From the NCBI GenBank assembly GCA_964349515.1, contig CAYGHG010000040.1:1-21068 (forward strand): a DNA stretch of 21,068 nucleotides, written 5' to 3'. This DNA comes from CAYGHG01 sp964349515. GTDB taxonomy: Bacteria > Oederibacteriota > PGYV01 > CAYGHG01. This document shows, in pieces, positions 6,565 through 15,048 of the stretch; position 1 is the first letter of the stretch; each line of letters opens with the position of its first letter. The notes beneath the pieces are model-generated. The model did no database searches, was not told the DNA's origin, and saw only the letters and a list, made by a program, of their open reading frames with translations. The position numbers were made by a program, and so were the translations under genes.

Positions 6565-9500
6565 TTACAGCTTATAGCTTAGTATTACCTTCCCTGTCTT
6601 CACCACACTTCCATCCCTCGTCGTTACCGTATAGTAATAAATCCCCGGCGAACACTCTTTTTTGTATCTGTTCTTCCCGTCCCACTCTTCCCTGTAATAA
6701 TCCGCGAAAATCACAGAGACTATCTCGCCTGACACCGTATAAATTTTTATCATAGAACCAGGCGGCGTATTCAGAAACTTCAGCCTGCCGCTGCCAAAAT
6801 GGGGGTTAAACGGATTTGGGAACACTATAATTTCGCTTTCGGGATAGATATGGGCTGTTGAAAAAACCGGCGGATGCCTGCCTGTGGTTTCTGTGTATAA
6901 GCCGTCATTAAAATCAACTCCGGCTGTTGTATAGATGTAATTGCCGGGTGTTACGTAATCAATGTTTACGGTAAAACCTATCTCTATGAATTCACCCGGC
7001 TGCAGCACATAGCTCCCCACATCCCAGTACAGATACTGCCCGTCAATAACAGGCGCCACACTGCTCCTGTTCACGTAGAAAGAGATGTTGGCCGGCAGTG
7101 TCTCCCAGACCGCGAAATTACGCGCGGGCGTTGTGCCATCATTTTTAATTCTGATGTAATAATCCACCTTTGCGCCCTGTTTGGGCTCGTCACCCGCCGC
7201 GATGATGGAAACCTGAATGTCAGAGGGCGCGCCCTGCTGAGTCGCGGTAGGAGTCGGCGTCGGCGTGACAGTCAGCGTGGCGGTCATGTTGCCTGTTGCT
7301 GACGGAGTCGCGCTTTGCGTGTAAGTATGAGTGGCGGTTGACGTTTGTGTCAATGTAACAGCCGGCGTGTTTGACGAGGCCGTATCTGTAATTGTCATTG
7401 TGTATGTAAGAGACGCAGTCGGTGTCAGCGTATGCGTAAGTGTTGCGCTCAGAGTTGCTGTCAGTGTGGGAGTAGCGGTATTTGTCGGCACCTGCGTGGG
7501 TGTATTTGAAGATACCGTATCAGTCACAGTGGCGCTGGGGCTGACAGACACAGACGGGCTCGGTGTCAGCGTAAAAGTCTGGCTTGGTGTCGCCGTGGAT
7601 GTAGGGCTCTGCGTCTCAGAGTTCGTAGCAGTAAGAGTGGCCGTCATGGTGGGGCTGTTTGTAAGCGTGGCACTCATAGTATGACTTAATGTAGCAGTCG
7701 GCGTCGCCGTAAAAGTCGGCAGCATCGTAGGGGTATTTGACGAAACAGTATCAGTTACAGTGAAAGTAAAAGTGGCTGTCGCGCTTGCCGTCGGGGTGGC
7801 GGTAAATGTAGGGCTTGGCGAAGCGGTTCTTGTAGGAGTGGCTGTAGGCGTGGACGAAAAAGTGGGCGTTGACGTAGATGTAAATGTGGCTGTGTTTACC
7901 GGAGTATTGGTGCGAGTAAGCGTGGGGCTCAGGGTCGCGCTCTGTGTTGCGCTCAGAGTGGCTGTCTGCGTGGCCGTTGCGGTTGCTGTTCTTGTCGCTG
8001 TCGGCGTGAATGTGGGGCTGTTTTGAACCGTATTTGTCTGCGTGGCCGTACGTGTATTTGACGGCGTTCCTGTTGATGTCTGTGTGGCTGAGCGTGTCGC
8101 CGTGGATGTAAATGTAGGCGTATTTGCCGTGGTATTTGTCATGGTGGCGGTTCTTGTTATGGTCATTGCAGCCGTTCTCGTTTGGGTAACCGTAAGTGTA
8201 GGCGCCACAGTTGACGAGCGTGTGGCAGATGGCGTAAGAGTAGGCACGCAGAAAATCCCGGTGTATACCGAATTTGAAAAAGAAGGCGGAGGCGAATCAT
8301 CGGAATCAATGCCTGCTGTATTTGTTATTGTCTGCCCGCATGCGCCGGTCACCTGCCCCCACCATGATACTGCCTGCACTCCGCCGCATGTGCTCCCTAC
8401 CGTCCAGTTAACTACGTCTCCCGGTTTGGAGCACGATGTGCCTCCGCCGCATCCGAGATAAGTGACCGCCGCAGGTACAGTGTCAAACAGCCTCGGATTT
8501 GAGGACGCAGTCAGGCTGAAAACTTTCAGGTTATCGTACATCTGCGGCCCTTCATTAGCCTGAAAACCAACCACGCCGTTTCCGGTTATTGACGCGTCAG
8601 TTACCGTTAAATCCCACTCAGGATATTCGTTGTCACCCTGGGGCCACACTTTCATTGATATGCTGCTGCCGCACACCTGGACTTTCAGAGTGTACCACCT
8701 GTCCTGAACAATATTAAGGCCGTGCGGCATAGCCACACTGGTCCCGCCTATGGTTGCAACTCCGCCTACAACTTTGTCAAGATAGAGCCTTTTGTCCGAT
8801 GCATTTATCCTCGCCATGTAAAAATTGTTTGAGTCCACCTGTATGAAACGCATCACGCCGTCCATGTGGGCTGTATTTGAGGAAGGTATCAGCATATCGC
8901 AGATGTAAATCCCGTCATGAAGCGGCGTCATTCCGGTATTAATGTAAGCCGGATAGCCTGCCGTCATGACAGTCTGCTGAAGATACCCCGGCGCCGCGTT
9001 CCAGGTGCCGCCCGCGGGATTGTTTACCCAGCCTGCCGGTATTACGCCTGCGTCAAAGTTCTGAAACTCCACAAGTGTTGTGCCCTGATTTACATACTGC
9101 ATGGTATAAGTAATCATGTCACCGGGGTTGAGATTAACCGCTGATACGCTTTTAGAGACGGCAAGCCCCGGCTGTCCGATAACAACATTTGCAGCATTTG
9201 AATTTGAACCTGCAATCTCGTTTGAAACTCCGACTGCCGTATTCGGTATTACCGTACCGGCGGCGCCGGAATTTATGGTCGCAAGAAATGACACCGACCC
9301 TTTTTGCGGCGATGTAATATGCCCTGTGTTCACCACCCAGGTTATGTTCTGCCCCGTGCGGGTTCCGCCGTTATACACTGCGTCTATTGTAAACCTCGGG
9401 TCAACGCTGTCGGCAATTCTTAAATTATTCACGTTTCCGGCGTCATAATGTATCGTAAACAAAACCTTTGTCCCGACGCTTCCCGTGGTTCCTTCAGAGG

Positions 9501-10062
9501 TCTTGCGCAGGTTTATGTAAGGCGCCGTAAGAGGAACTGTGAACGGAACACACGCCTGCTGTTCGGCCGTTATTCCGTTCCCCTGCAGGTATACGTTGTA
9601 ACTGCCCATCGCCACGACGGCATAGTAGGTCTGTCCGGGTATGAGAGTTGCCGGAATCGCAAATGACTTGGAAAACGAATACGTACCGGCGCTCGGCGGC
9701 TGAGGTATTTCATCGCAGCCCGAGTTTGTTACACATGACAGGCAGCCATTGCTGTAGTTGGGCGTAGGCTGCGCGCAGGCGTCGCCCACCATGACATGCA
9801 TGTCGGGGCTCGAGCCATATCCGGAAGTAATCGGACAGCTGTTGTATATGGCTATGAAATACTTCTCAGGTTCCGGCCCGTAACTGCTGGTAAAGTTCCA
9901 GCTTAAGTTTACAGTCTGGCCCGGAGCAGGCGATGTGTTGGAAAGTTGTGCATTTGATATAGCAGTTATGGCTGCTGAAACAAAAGATGGAATTACGAGC
10001 AGAATTATTATCATGAATTGTATCGTTTTACCAAGGGGCTGTAAAAATATACTTTTTCTCAT
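6565..10062 (-). CDS. Large exported modular protein: split DUF11, LamG-like, Thr-rich stalk, FlgD-like C-terminus
   Basis: The 1165-residue protein starts with a signal peptide (about 1-30, cut after F-V-S-A). Residues 31-180 form a Cys-containing beta domain. Residues 182-297 are a DUF11-type repeat. Residues 300-331 begin a second DUF11 (L-N-P-G-D-M-I-T-Y-T) that resumes at about 521 after a laminin-G/DUF1080-like domain (332-516). Residues 605-957 are a low-complexity stalk with Thr or Ser at almost every other position. A third DUF11 (958-1072) leads to a FlgD/PNPFNP-type domain (P1082-N-P-F-N-P, then W-D-G-K-N, G-I-Y-Y-Y). That C-terminal module acts in many FCB and candidate-phylum proteins as a sorting or anchoring domain. 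The protein is probably a surface stalk or adhesin; no catalytic residues were recognised. Single-gene unit with consensus promoter and downstream hairpin. Confidence 0.85.
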   Translation of the reverse strand: MRKSIFLQPLGKTIQFMIIILLVIPSFVSAAITAISNAQLSNTSPAPGQTVNLSWNFTSSYGPEPEKYFIAIYNSCPITSGYGSSPDMHVMVGDACAQPTPNYSNGCLSCVTNSGCDEIPQPPSAGTYSFSKSFAIPATLIPGQTYYAVVAMGSYNVYLQGNGITAEQQACVPFTVPLTAPYINLRKTSEGTTGSVGTKVLFTIHYDAGNVNNLRIADSVDPRFTIDAVYNGGTRTGQNITWVVNTGHITSPQKGSVSFLATINSGAAGTVIPNTAVGVSNEIAGSNSNAANVVIGQPGLAVSKSVSAVNLNPGDMITYTMQYVNQGTTLVEFQNFDAGVIPAGWVNNPAGGTWNAAPGYLQQTVMTAGYPAYINTGMTPLHDGIYICDMLIPSSNTAHMDGVMRFIQVDSNNFYMARINASDKRLYLDKVVGGVATIGGTSVAMPHGLNIVQDRWYTLKVQVCGSSISMKVWPQGDNEYPEWDLTVTDASITGNGVVGFQANEGPQMYDNLKVFSLTASSNPRLFDTVPAAVTYLGCGGGTSCSKPGDVVNWTVGSTCGGVQAVSWWGQVTGACGQTITNTAGIDSDDSPPPSFSNSVYTGIFCVPTLTPSATRSSTVAPTLTVTQTRTAAMTITRTATMTNTTANTPTFTSTATRSATQTSTGTPSNTRTATQTNTVQNSPTFTPTATRTATATATQTATLSATQSATLSPTLTRTNTPVNTATFTSTSTPTFSSTPTATPTRTASPSPTFTATPTASATATFTFTVTDTVSSNTPTMLPTFTATPTATLSHTMSATLTNSPTMTATLTATNSETQSPTSTATPSQTFTLTPSPSVSVSPSATVTDTVSSNTPTQVPTNTATPTLTATLSATLTHTLTPTASLTYTMTITDTASSNTPAVTLTQTSTATHTYTQSATPSATGNMTATLTVTPTPTPTATQQGAPSDIQVSIIAAGDEPKQGAKVDYYIRIKNDGTTPARNFAVWETLPANISFYVNRSSVAPVIDGQYLYWDVGSYVLQPGEFIEIGFTVNIDYVTPGNYIYTTAGVDFNDGLYTETTGRHPPVFSTAHIYPESEIIVFPNPFNPHFGSGRLKFLNTPPGSMIKIYTVSGEIVSVIFADYYREEWDGKNRYKKECSPGIYYYTVTTRDGSVVKTGKVILSYKL
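7240..8250 (-). repeat. Coding low-complexity Thr/Ser/Pro repeat
   Basis: About 1 kb encodes T-x-T-x dipeptide-like repeats with Pro and Ser. Three longer units share a V/I-T-D-T-V/A-S-S-N-T-P core near 7740-7770, 7500-7527 and 7366-7393, spaced about 237 and 135 bases. The region is a probable O-glycosylated stalk and a site prone to slippage. It creates long Val-rich open frames on the opposite strand that are not genes. Confidence 0.8.
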
Positions 10063-10110
10063 GATATTATCCCCGTTTTACGATTAAAACAAACTAAATC
10101 GCTTTCGTCG

Positions 10111-10139
10111 ATTATAGCTATTGAAAACGCCTCTGTCAA
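10111..10139 (-). promoter_or_regulatory. Consensus sigma-70 promoter of the Thr-rich protein gene
   Basis: TTGACA (10139-10134), exactly 17 bases, TATAAT (10116-10111) on the minus strand, in the 104-base gap after murJ. Perfect core match. The leader to ATG 10062 is about 40 bases, with a weak GGGGAT ribosome-binding site. Confidence 0.88.
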
Positions 10140-10166
10140 ACTATTATTTTTGGAATATATCCAATG

Positions 10167-11747
10167 TTACTTGCGGGCGAGCTTGCTCTTAACCATCCGA
10201 ATAAGCGTCTCCGCCTCCGACAGCTTGAAAAACTTAGAAAATATGAAATATATTATTGCGCCGGCAGTAATGCATCCAAAAACCAAAATCCCGTTCATCA
10301 ACCTGCTTCCCTGCACATTAATAACCGGTCCGAGCAGCATAAAAATCCCCACAACACAAGCCGCCATGATTATAGATGCACCTGTCACTTTTGCAGAGAA
10401 AACAAGAAGCTGTTTTGTCATTATCGGGCCTGCGTACTTTTCCACATAAATATAAAGCAGGATGAAATGGACAATACCCGCGATTGACGTTGCCGCCGCG
10501 AGGCCGAGGTAATTAAATGGAAACATAAGCGCTATTGAAAGTATGATGTTTAAAATAACCGCCGCCACCGAAATTTTAACCGCAGCGGCGGCCTTGTCTA
10601 TGGCGTAAAATACCTGAGTCAGTATTTTGATTCCGCTGAAGGCAAATATAGCGGAGGAATACACAATGGAAACAACCGCTGTCGCCGCCGCGTCCTCAGC
10701 GGTAAACCTGCCGTATCTGAAAAGCAGTGAGTTGATCGGCCCGCTGAGCGCTATTATACCGGCAGACGCGGGTATGACTATAAAAAACGCCTGTTTGAGC
10801 GAGGAATGAATGGTGGAACAAAGCCCTTCCCTGTCTCCGCGCGAGGCGCATTGAGCGATGTATGGAAATGATACGGTAGCGATAGCGACGCCGAACACCC
10901 CGAAAGGCAGCTGCATCAGCCTGTTGCCGTAGTAGAGGTATGTGACGGCGCCCTGCACGAGAAAAGAGGCAAGTATGGTATTAATCAGCAGGTTTACCTG
11001 CGTCACCGACTGCGCGATAACAGAGGGCGCCATCAGTTTCATTATCCGTTTCATCCCCTCTTCGGCAAGGTCAATTACCGGCTTAAAAGAAAACCCGCTT
11101 TTGGCGGCAGGAATCCACTGTATTACAATCTCAAGTACGGATCCAAACAGCGCGCCTATCACCCAGCCCCATACCTGTTTTTCGGGTGTGTCGCCGAGCG
11201 CCGGGCATATCACGACTCCCGCGAAAATCATGGAGACATTGAGCGCCACAGGCGCGAAAGCGGGCATTGAGAACTTTTTCATGGAATTCAGTATCCCCAT
11301 GAAAAGCGCGGCTATGCTTACAAACAAAATGAATGGAAACAGCCAGCGGGTAAGCTCGACGGTAAGCCTGAATTTCTCGGGGTCATTGTGAAACCCCGGG
11401 GCCAGCACCCTGACTATGGGTTCTGCGAAAAGCACGCCTAAAAGAGTTATGAATACAAGCACCACGGACAGCATGGAGAGCACGTTTGAAACAAGACGCC
11501 ATACCTCCTTTTTATCTTTTTTTTCAAGGTAATCGGTAAACACAGGCACAAAGGCTGTTGACAGCGCGCCCTCGGCAAGCAGGCTTCGCAGCATGTTTGG
11601 TATTCTGAATGCCACAAAAAAAGCGTCAGAAACCGCGCCCACTCCGAGCAGGGCCGCTGACACGGCGTCGCGTATGTAGCCCAACACTCTTGAGAGCATT
11701 GTGATTAAACTGACCTTTGCAGCTGACTTTGCAATTGAACCGTTCAA
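10167..11747 (-). CDS. murJ: Lipid II flippase MurJ (MviN family)
   Basis: MurJ moves lipid II across the inner membrane for peptidoglycan synthesis. The 526-residue polytopic protein fits the 14-helix MOP-fold family. The functional charged residues of E. coli MurJ have counterparts here: S-R20-V-L-G, I-R26-D, S-D41-A-F-F and P-N-M-L-R54, followed by A-E-G-A-L-S-T-A-F-V-P-V-F. The start is TTG at 11747. The in-frame stretch upstream is Lys-rich and open for about 70 bases but contains no ATG or GTG, and a weak GGCAGG precedes TTG. It is last in a four-gene operon, 57 bases after the nuclease-fold gene. An essential enzyme, it anchors that operon in envelope biology. Confidence 0.95.
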   Translation of the reverse strand: MNGSIAKSAAKVSLITMLSRVLGYIRDAVSAALLGVGAVSDAFFVAFRIPNMLRSLLAEGALSTAFVPVFTDYLEKKDKKEVWRLVSNVLSMLSVVLVFITLLGVLFAEPIVRVLAPGFHNDPEKFRLTVELTRWLFPFILFVSIAALFMGILNSMKKFSMPAFAPVALNVSMIFAGVVICPALGDTPEKQVWGWVIGALFGSVLEIVIQWIPAAKSGFSFKPVIDLAEEGMKRIMKLMAPSVIAQSVTQVNLLINTILASFLVQGAVTYLYYGNRLMQLPFGVFGVAIATVSFPYIAQCASRGDREGLCSTIHSSLKQAFFIVIPASAGIIALSGPINSLLFRYGRFTAEDAAATAVVSIVYSSAIFAFSGIKILTQVFYAIDKAAAAVKISVAAVILNIILSIALMFPFNYLGLAAATSIAGIVHFILLYIYVEKYAGPIMTKQLLVFSAKVTGASIIMAACVVGIFMLLGPVINVQGSRLMNGILVFGCITAGAIIYFIFSKFFKLSEAETLIRMVKSKLARK

Positions 11748-11804
11748 TTTACCTGCCGCCTTTTTATCTTTTTTTCTTTCTTTATCTGCATTTTTTTCTG
11801 AGTA

Positions 11805-12566
11805 TTACAAAAACAAGACGCTTCCCTCATCTGCCTTCATTTTCAGGTTTTTCTGCACCGCTTCCGGAAAAGCAGAAAGAAACTTAAGCCCTGTTATCCG
11901 TTCCACCTCGCCAATTGACACCAGATACTCCCCAAGCGGCTTGTCCGAGCTTCTGTTCTCAAACAAAAAAGCCGCCGCCACAAACTGATACTCCCGGTTC
12001 TGAAAAACCGCTATCTTGAAAAAATGGGTGGGTATTTCCATTCCCTTTGGCGATTTTTTAACACCCTTTTCCCTGTCGTATGCCGGGCCTGTTATCACCC
12101 AAATATCCTTGCCCTTTAATGCAAAATCCCTGATTTTATCCTCAAGTTCGGTCCATTTTCGCCTTAAGCCGTCGTGCCTTAACGCTATGTTTGTTATGTA
12201 CTGCGCCGACTTCAAAATCTCGGGCGTTTCCATCATATCAAAAAGCGGCGCCATCCTTCCTTTGTAATAATTTCTTACGTTAAAATCAGACTCCACAGGC
12301 TGGGCCCTTCCCGCAATCAAAGGGTCTTTAAGATAAAGCGCCTTTACTTTTTTTATGTCCTGAAGTTTTGATTTATTAAGGTGGTAAGATACCCATATAG
12401 GGTGTTTTTTATGCAGATGGTAATTCATAACATAACCTTTTCGCGCGAGCAGCGTGCCCTTACCCCCGGGGCTGCCGAAGCGTATGTGAATATCCGGATT
12501 GGGGGTATAAGCGCATAAAAATAAAAGCAGCAGGAGTAAAAGCGCGGGTACAGCCGCCTTTTTCAT
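11805..12566 (-). CDS. Exported DNA/RNA non-specific endonuclease-fold protein with degenerate active site
   Basis: The 253-residue protein has an N-terminal hydrophobic signal (residues 4-19; Cys18 is not in a clear lipobox). It follows the NUC/Endonuclease_NS pattern: L-L-A-R-K-G-Y-V-M-N-Y-H...P-I-W-V-S-Y-H-L, a core motif, a Y-I-T-N126-I-A-L segment, W138-T-E-L-E142-D, V-I-T-G-P and I-P-T-H-F-F-K. In active members the core is D-R-G-H-x-A-P with catalytic His; here it is Y101-K-G-R104-M-A-P. The metal-binding Asn four residues before the Trp is Leu134. Glu142 is kept. So the fold is recognisable but nuclease activity is doubtful. The codon for Arg104 is AGG, two changes from His. It overlaps the upstream gene by four bases (ATGA) and precedes murJ. 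Confidence 0.8.
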   Translation of the reverse strand: MKKAAVPALLLLLLLFLCAYTPNPDIHIRFGSPGGKGTLLARKGYVMNYHLHKKHPIWVSYHLNKSKLQDIKKVKALYLKDPLIAGRAQPVESDFNVRNYYKGRMAPLFDMMETPEILKSAQYITNIALRHDGLRRKWTELEDKIRDFALKGKDIWVITGPAYDREKGVKKSPKGMEIPTHFFKIAVFQNREYQFVAAAFLFENRSSDKPLGEYLVSIGEVERITGLKFLSAFPEAVQKNLKMKADEGSVLFL

Positions 12567-13306
12567 TTTTTCCGGCCGGCTCTTTTGGGTTTCAATAATT
12601 CAGGTTCTTCCGCAGGAGTTTCATCCAAAACAGCCGCAGCAGGCGCCTGATGATTTTTAAGCTGCCTGTATATAAAATAAACCGAAACTATAAGCCACGG
12701 AAAGACGGCGGTTCCCAGTACATTACCCGAGAGCTCCGCTATATATTGTGTTTCATCCGCAAATAAACCGGCAACCCTCATAACGAGCTCGGGCAGGCTT
12801 GTAAGCAGCGTTATTGCGAGCACCGCAAGAAACATAGTTACAAGCAGCGTCATCATGCTTCCTTTTGAGAGTTTTGAGCTCTCTGTAAAAGGATTGGCCC
12901 CCTTTTCGCCGAAAAGAGATTCAAACTGAACAAACATATATTTTGTCCACAGATAAAACCCGGGTATGACAAACGCTATAAAACCCGCCAAAAGCACCAG
13001 CGCGTACAACAAAGAATAAAAAATGAACCGTGGAAGTTTCATAAGCGCCGCGTCAAAAGACTCCGTGACTTTGAGAACGCCTCCGGCGCTCTTTTTTTCA
13101 GCAACCAAAAGCACTGCAGCCATTGCCCATAACTCCACAATCACCGCCAGAAAAAGAAAAGTATTCTTATAAGCCCCCTCGGGGGTGACATTTGAAAAGA
13201 AAGAAGGAATGCTTCCCGTAAATGTGATAAGCAGAAGCAGCGGTAAATTATCCAGATAAAACCTGCGGCCTTCGGAAAAAGCCTTTCCGGTATCAACCGC
13301 CATCAT
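12563..13306 (-). CDS. Integral membrane protein, six-helix type, unknown function
   Basis: The 247-residue protein shows about six hydrophobic segments (roughly residues 20-38, 48-68, 92-117, 145-165 and 190-212, with one weaker). A F-V-I-P-G-F-Y-L-W-T-K-Y-M-F-V-Q-F motif is followed by a S-S-K-L-S-K-G segment. That P-G-x-x-x-x-x-x-x arrangement with a following S-x-x-L-x-K-G is typical of the loosely related DUF975/YciC/GDPD-membrane-domain group. The C-terminus is a charged cytoplasmic tail ending P-K-R-A-G-R-K-K. Start: tandem ATG codons at 13306 and 13303, with AGG upstream; the first overlaps the preceding stop by one base. Second gene of the murJ operon. Function unknown. Confidence 0.75.
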   Translation of the reverse strand: MMAVDTGKAFSEGRRFYLDNLPLLLLITFTGSIPSFFSNVTPEGAYKNTFLFLAVIVELWAMAAVLLVAEKKSAGGVLKVTESFDAALMKLPRFIFYSLLYALVLLAGFIAFVIPGFYLWTKYMFVQFESLFGEKGANPFTESSKLSKGSMMTLLVTMFLAVLAITLLTSLPELVMRVAGLFADETQYIAELSGNVLGTAVFPWLIVSVYFIYRQLKNHQAPAAAVLDETPAEEPELLKPKRAGRKK

Positions 13307-13893
13307 TAAAACCTGATGCCGTTGTATGTAAGTATGAAGCTCGCGTCAATAAGCGATGACTTTTCCGAGCTGCCCCAGTCCCTTACCCCGCCCGGGTCTG
13401 ACGCCACCGCGAGGTTTACGCCGTCAAATATGGCCAGCACGGCTGAATTAATCATCAACCCTGCACCGTGCCCTTTGTAAGGCATATCGCCCCATACCAC
13501 CATGCAGGTGCCGGCGGTAAATACCGCAAGCTCAAGCCACAGCCTGAAACCCGCGAAATCAATTATCTCCTGCCTTGCCTTTTCAGGGTCTCTTTGCTTA
13601 TTATCACGGTTTTTGTCAAATATGGCTATTGCGGTTTCAACTATGCCCCAGGAGGCCATCTGTATCCCGACATTGCGGTTTATCTCATTTGCGCCCGCAG
13701 CCGCCGCAACTGCAATCCCGGTACCGAGCGAAACTCCGCCAATTGCAAGAAAGGCATTTTCCGAGTTATTGCGGTGTTTGAATACGTCGTAAACTATTAT
13801 AACCTTTTCAGCCGGCTCACCCTCTGCCGAGATGTCGTCAGAATAGGCGTATACAGGGAGCAATAGCATCATAAGAATAAGTAATTTTTTCAT
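13306..13893 (-). CDS. Unknown protein with signal peptide and membrane segments
   Basis: The 195-residue product starts with a clear signal (M-K-K-L-L-I-L-M-M-L-L-L-P-V-Y-A-Y, cut near A16-Y-S). The mature part has three or four hydrophobic Gly/Ala-rich stretches: L-A-I-G-G-V-S-L-G-T-G-I, G-I-Q-M-A-S-W-G-I-V-E-T-A-I-A-I, L-E-L-A-V-F-T-A-G-T and A-V-L-A-I-F-D-G-V-N-L. The repeated G-x-x-x-x-x-W-G-x-x-x-x-x-I-A layout recalls small uncharacterised families of the DUF6992 kind, but I do not rely on it. It has a strong SD (GGAGG) and its own promoter, and leads the operon that ends in murJ, so an envelope role is likely. Function unknown. Confidence 0.7.
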   Translation of the reverse strand: MKKLLILMMLLLPVYAYSDDISAEGEPAEKVIIVYDVFKHRNNSENAFLAIGGVSLGTGIAVAAAAGANEINRNVGIQMASWGIVETAIAIFDKNRDNKQRDPEKARQEIIDFAGFRLWLELAVFTAGTCMVVWGDMPYKGHGAGLMINSAVLAIFDGVNLAVASDPGGVRDWGSSEKSSLIDASFILTYNGIRF

Positions 13894-13914
13894 AAATCCT
13901 CCTTTTTTTTATTC

Positions 13915-13942
13915 ATTATATATCAAGCGCTGTTTTTTTCAA
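13915..13942 (-). promoter_or_regulatory. Sigma-70 promoter of the murJ operon
   Basis: TTGAAA (13942-13937), 16 bases, TATAAT (13920-13915) on the minus strand, 22 bases upstream of the ATG at 13893. The GGAGG ribosome-binding site lies between them, so the leader is very short (about 15 bases). Confidence 0.75.
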
Positions 13943-13974
13943 GGGCTATCATTTTTATGCGGTTAAAGACCGGT

Positions 13975-15048
13975 TTATTTTTTCTTTTTCGGTCTCGGCT
14001 GTTTGTCAAGAAAACGCGCCCTCTGCTCCAAAAATTCCCGGGCCATTCTTTCCGCCGCTTTTATGTTAGGGTGGTAATCGCATCCCCAGTCCGTTTGGCC
14101 CATCATCGCCATGTCTATCCTTCCTAATTTTTTATCCCTGTTCTTTTTAAAGAACTCCTCCATATATTCAAAAAACGGCTCCTGCTGTGCCGGCCCCCTA
14201 CAGCAGAAAATATAGGCATTAGGGTAATTTTTCCTTATCTGTTTTATAAGATTATTGTACCCCGTAAGAAAATCTTTTTTTGAGGGCTTTGGCTCCGTCG
14301 AAAAATCATTTGTCCCGAGATTTACCACCACTTCATCAGGCTGCCACGACTTATGATCCCATTTGAGCTTGTCATCGTTAAACAGCACATTGTCAAAGTA
14401 TGATGGTAAAGGTCTTTCAGACACGGTTTTTGGGTCATTGTAGTTTCTTACAATTCCCCTTCCGGATACCGCGATGACGTGGTAATCCGCAAAGAGCTCA
14501 AGCGCCGCCACAGAAGCAAACGAGAGCCTGTTATTTTTGTATTTTCTTTCGCTGTCACACTCCACTTTTTTACCCTCAACACCGTACCCGACGCTTAATG
14601 AATCGCCGATAAAAAGTATCCTGCCCGGCCTTGCCTCCGGAACCATATTGCTGACCGAGTTTTCATCAATTACAAACCCTCTGAATACCGCAAGACCGTC
14701 ATACCCTTCGGTTCTTTTTGCGATTGAGAGCGTATGCATGCCGTGATGCAGCCCTTTAACCGCTTTATACCTCGTAACCCCCTTTTGGGTTTCTATCACG
14801 CCGTAATGCTTCCTGTCCACTATTACGTTGTAATCATTTCCGCCGTCTTCCAAAAGCACGTCAACCCACGACCCCGTGAAATTTACCGAAATCTCAATCC
14901 CCGGCCAGTCAAACCTCGGCGCTTTAGGGTCGGTAAAATCAACCCTGCCCATATAACGTATCTTTTCCGAATCAGGGCTCACGACAATTTCAGCCATTGC
15001 TAAACCTCCCATTAACATTATCAAGACCGCAGCCAACAACCTTTTCAT
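13975..15048 (-). CDS. Secreted SGNH esterase, CE2 (acetyl esterase)-like
   Basis: The 357-residue protein has a signal peptide (about 1-19, M-G-G-L-A-M-A), an N-terminal beta-sandwich (residues 28-130; R-Y-M-G-R-V-D-F, I-E-I-S-V-N-F-T-G) and an SGNH hydrolase domain. Block I is F-I-G-D-S150-L-S-V-G-Y-G, block II S-G-R-G, block III G-T-N247-D-F-S and block V D324-Y-H326-P-N, so the catalytic Ser, Asn and His are present. This sandwich-plus-SGNH order defines carbohydrate esterase family 2, which removes acetyl groups from sugars outside the cytoplasm. Substrate unknown. The Lys-rich tail (K-P-R-P-K-K-K-K) is unusual. It overlaps the antiporter stop-start by four bases (ATGA) and ends the operon. 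Confidence 0.85.
   Translation of the reverse strand: MKRLLAAVLIMLMGGLAMAEIVVSPDSEKIRYMGRVDFTDPKAPRFDWPGIEISVNFTGSWVDVLLEDGGNDYNVIVDRKHYGVIETQKGVTRYKAVKGLHHGMHTLSIAKRTEGYDGLAVFRGFVIDENSVSNMVPEARPGRILFIGDSLSVGYGVEGKKVECDSERKYKNNRLSFASVAALELFADYHVIAVSGRGIVRNYNDPKTVSERPLPSYFDNVLFNDDKLKWDHKSWQPDEVVVNLGTNDFSTEPKPSKKDFLTGYNNLIKQIRKNYPNAYIFCCRGPAQQEPFFEYMEEFFKKNRDKKLGRIDMAMMGQTDWGCDYHPNIKAAERMAREFLEQRARFLDKQPRPKKKK

Noticed and set aside
7240..8250. Possible CRISPR or tandem DNA array
   Set aside because: The repeats are degenerate codon-level Thr/Ser repeats in frame, with no constant repeat-spacer spacing.
7331..8461. Three Val-rich plus-strand open frames inside the Thr-rich stalk
   Set aside because: They are the complement of Thr codons (ACN read as NGT/GTN) and have no ribosome-binding site or domain. 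The minus frame runs through a complete modular protein.
11748..11800. Lys-rich N-terminal extension of MurJ
   Set aside because: The upstream frame is open but has no ATG, GTG or TTG start before a TAA, and MurJ homologues begin at the residue chosen.
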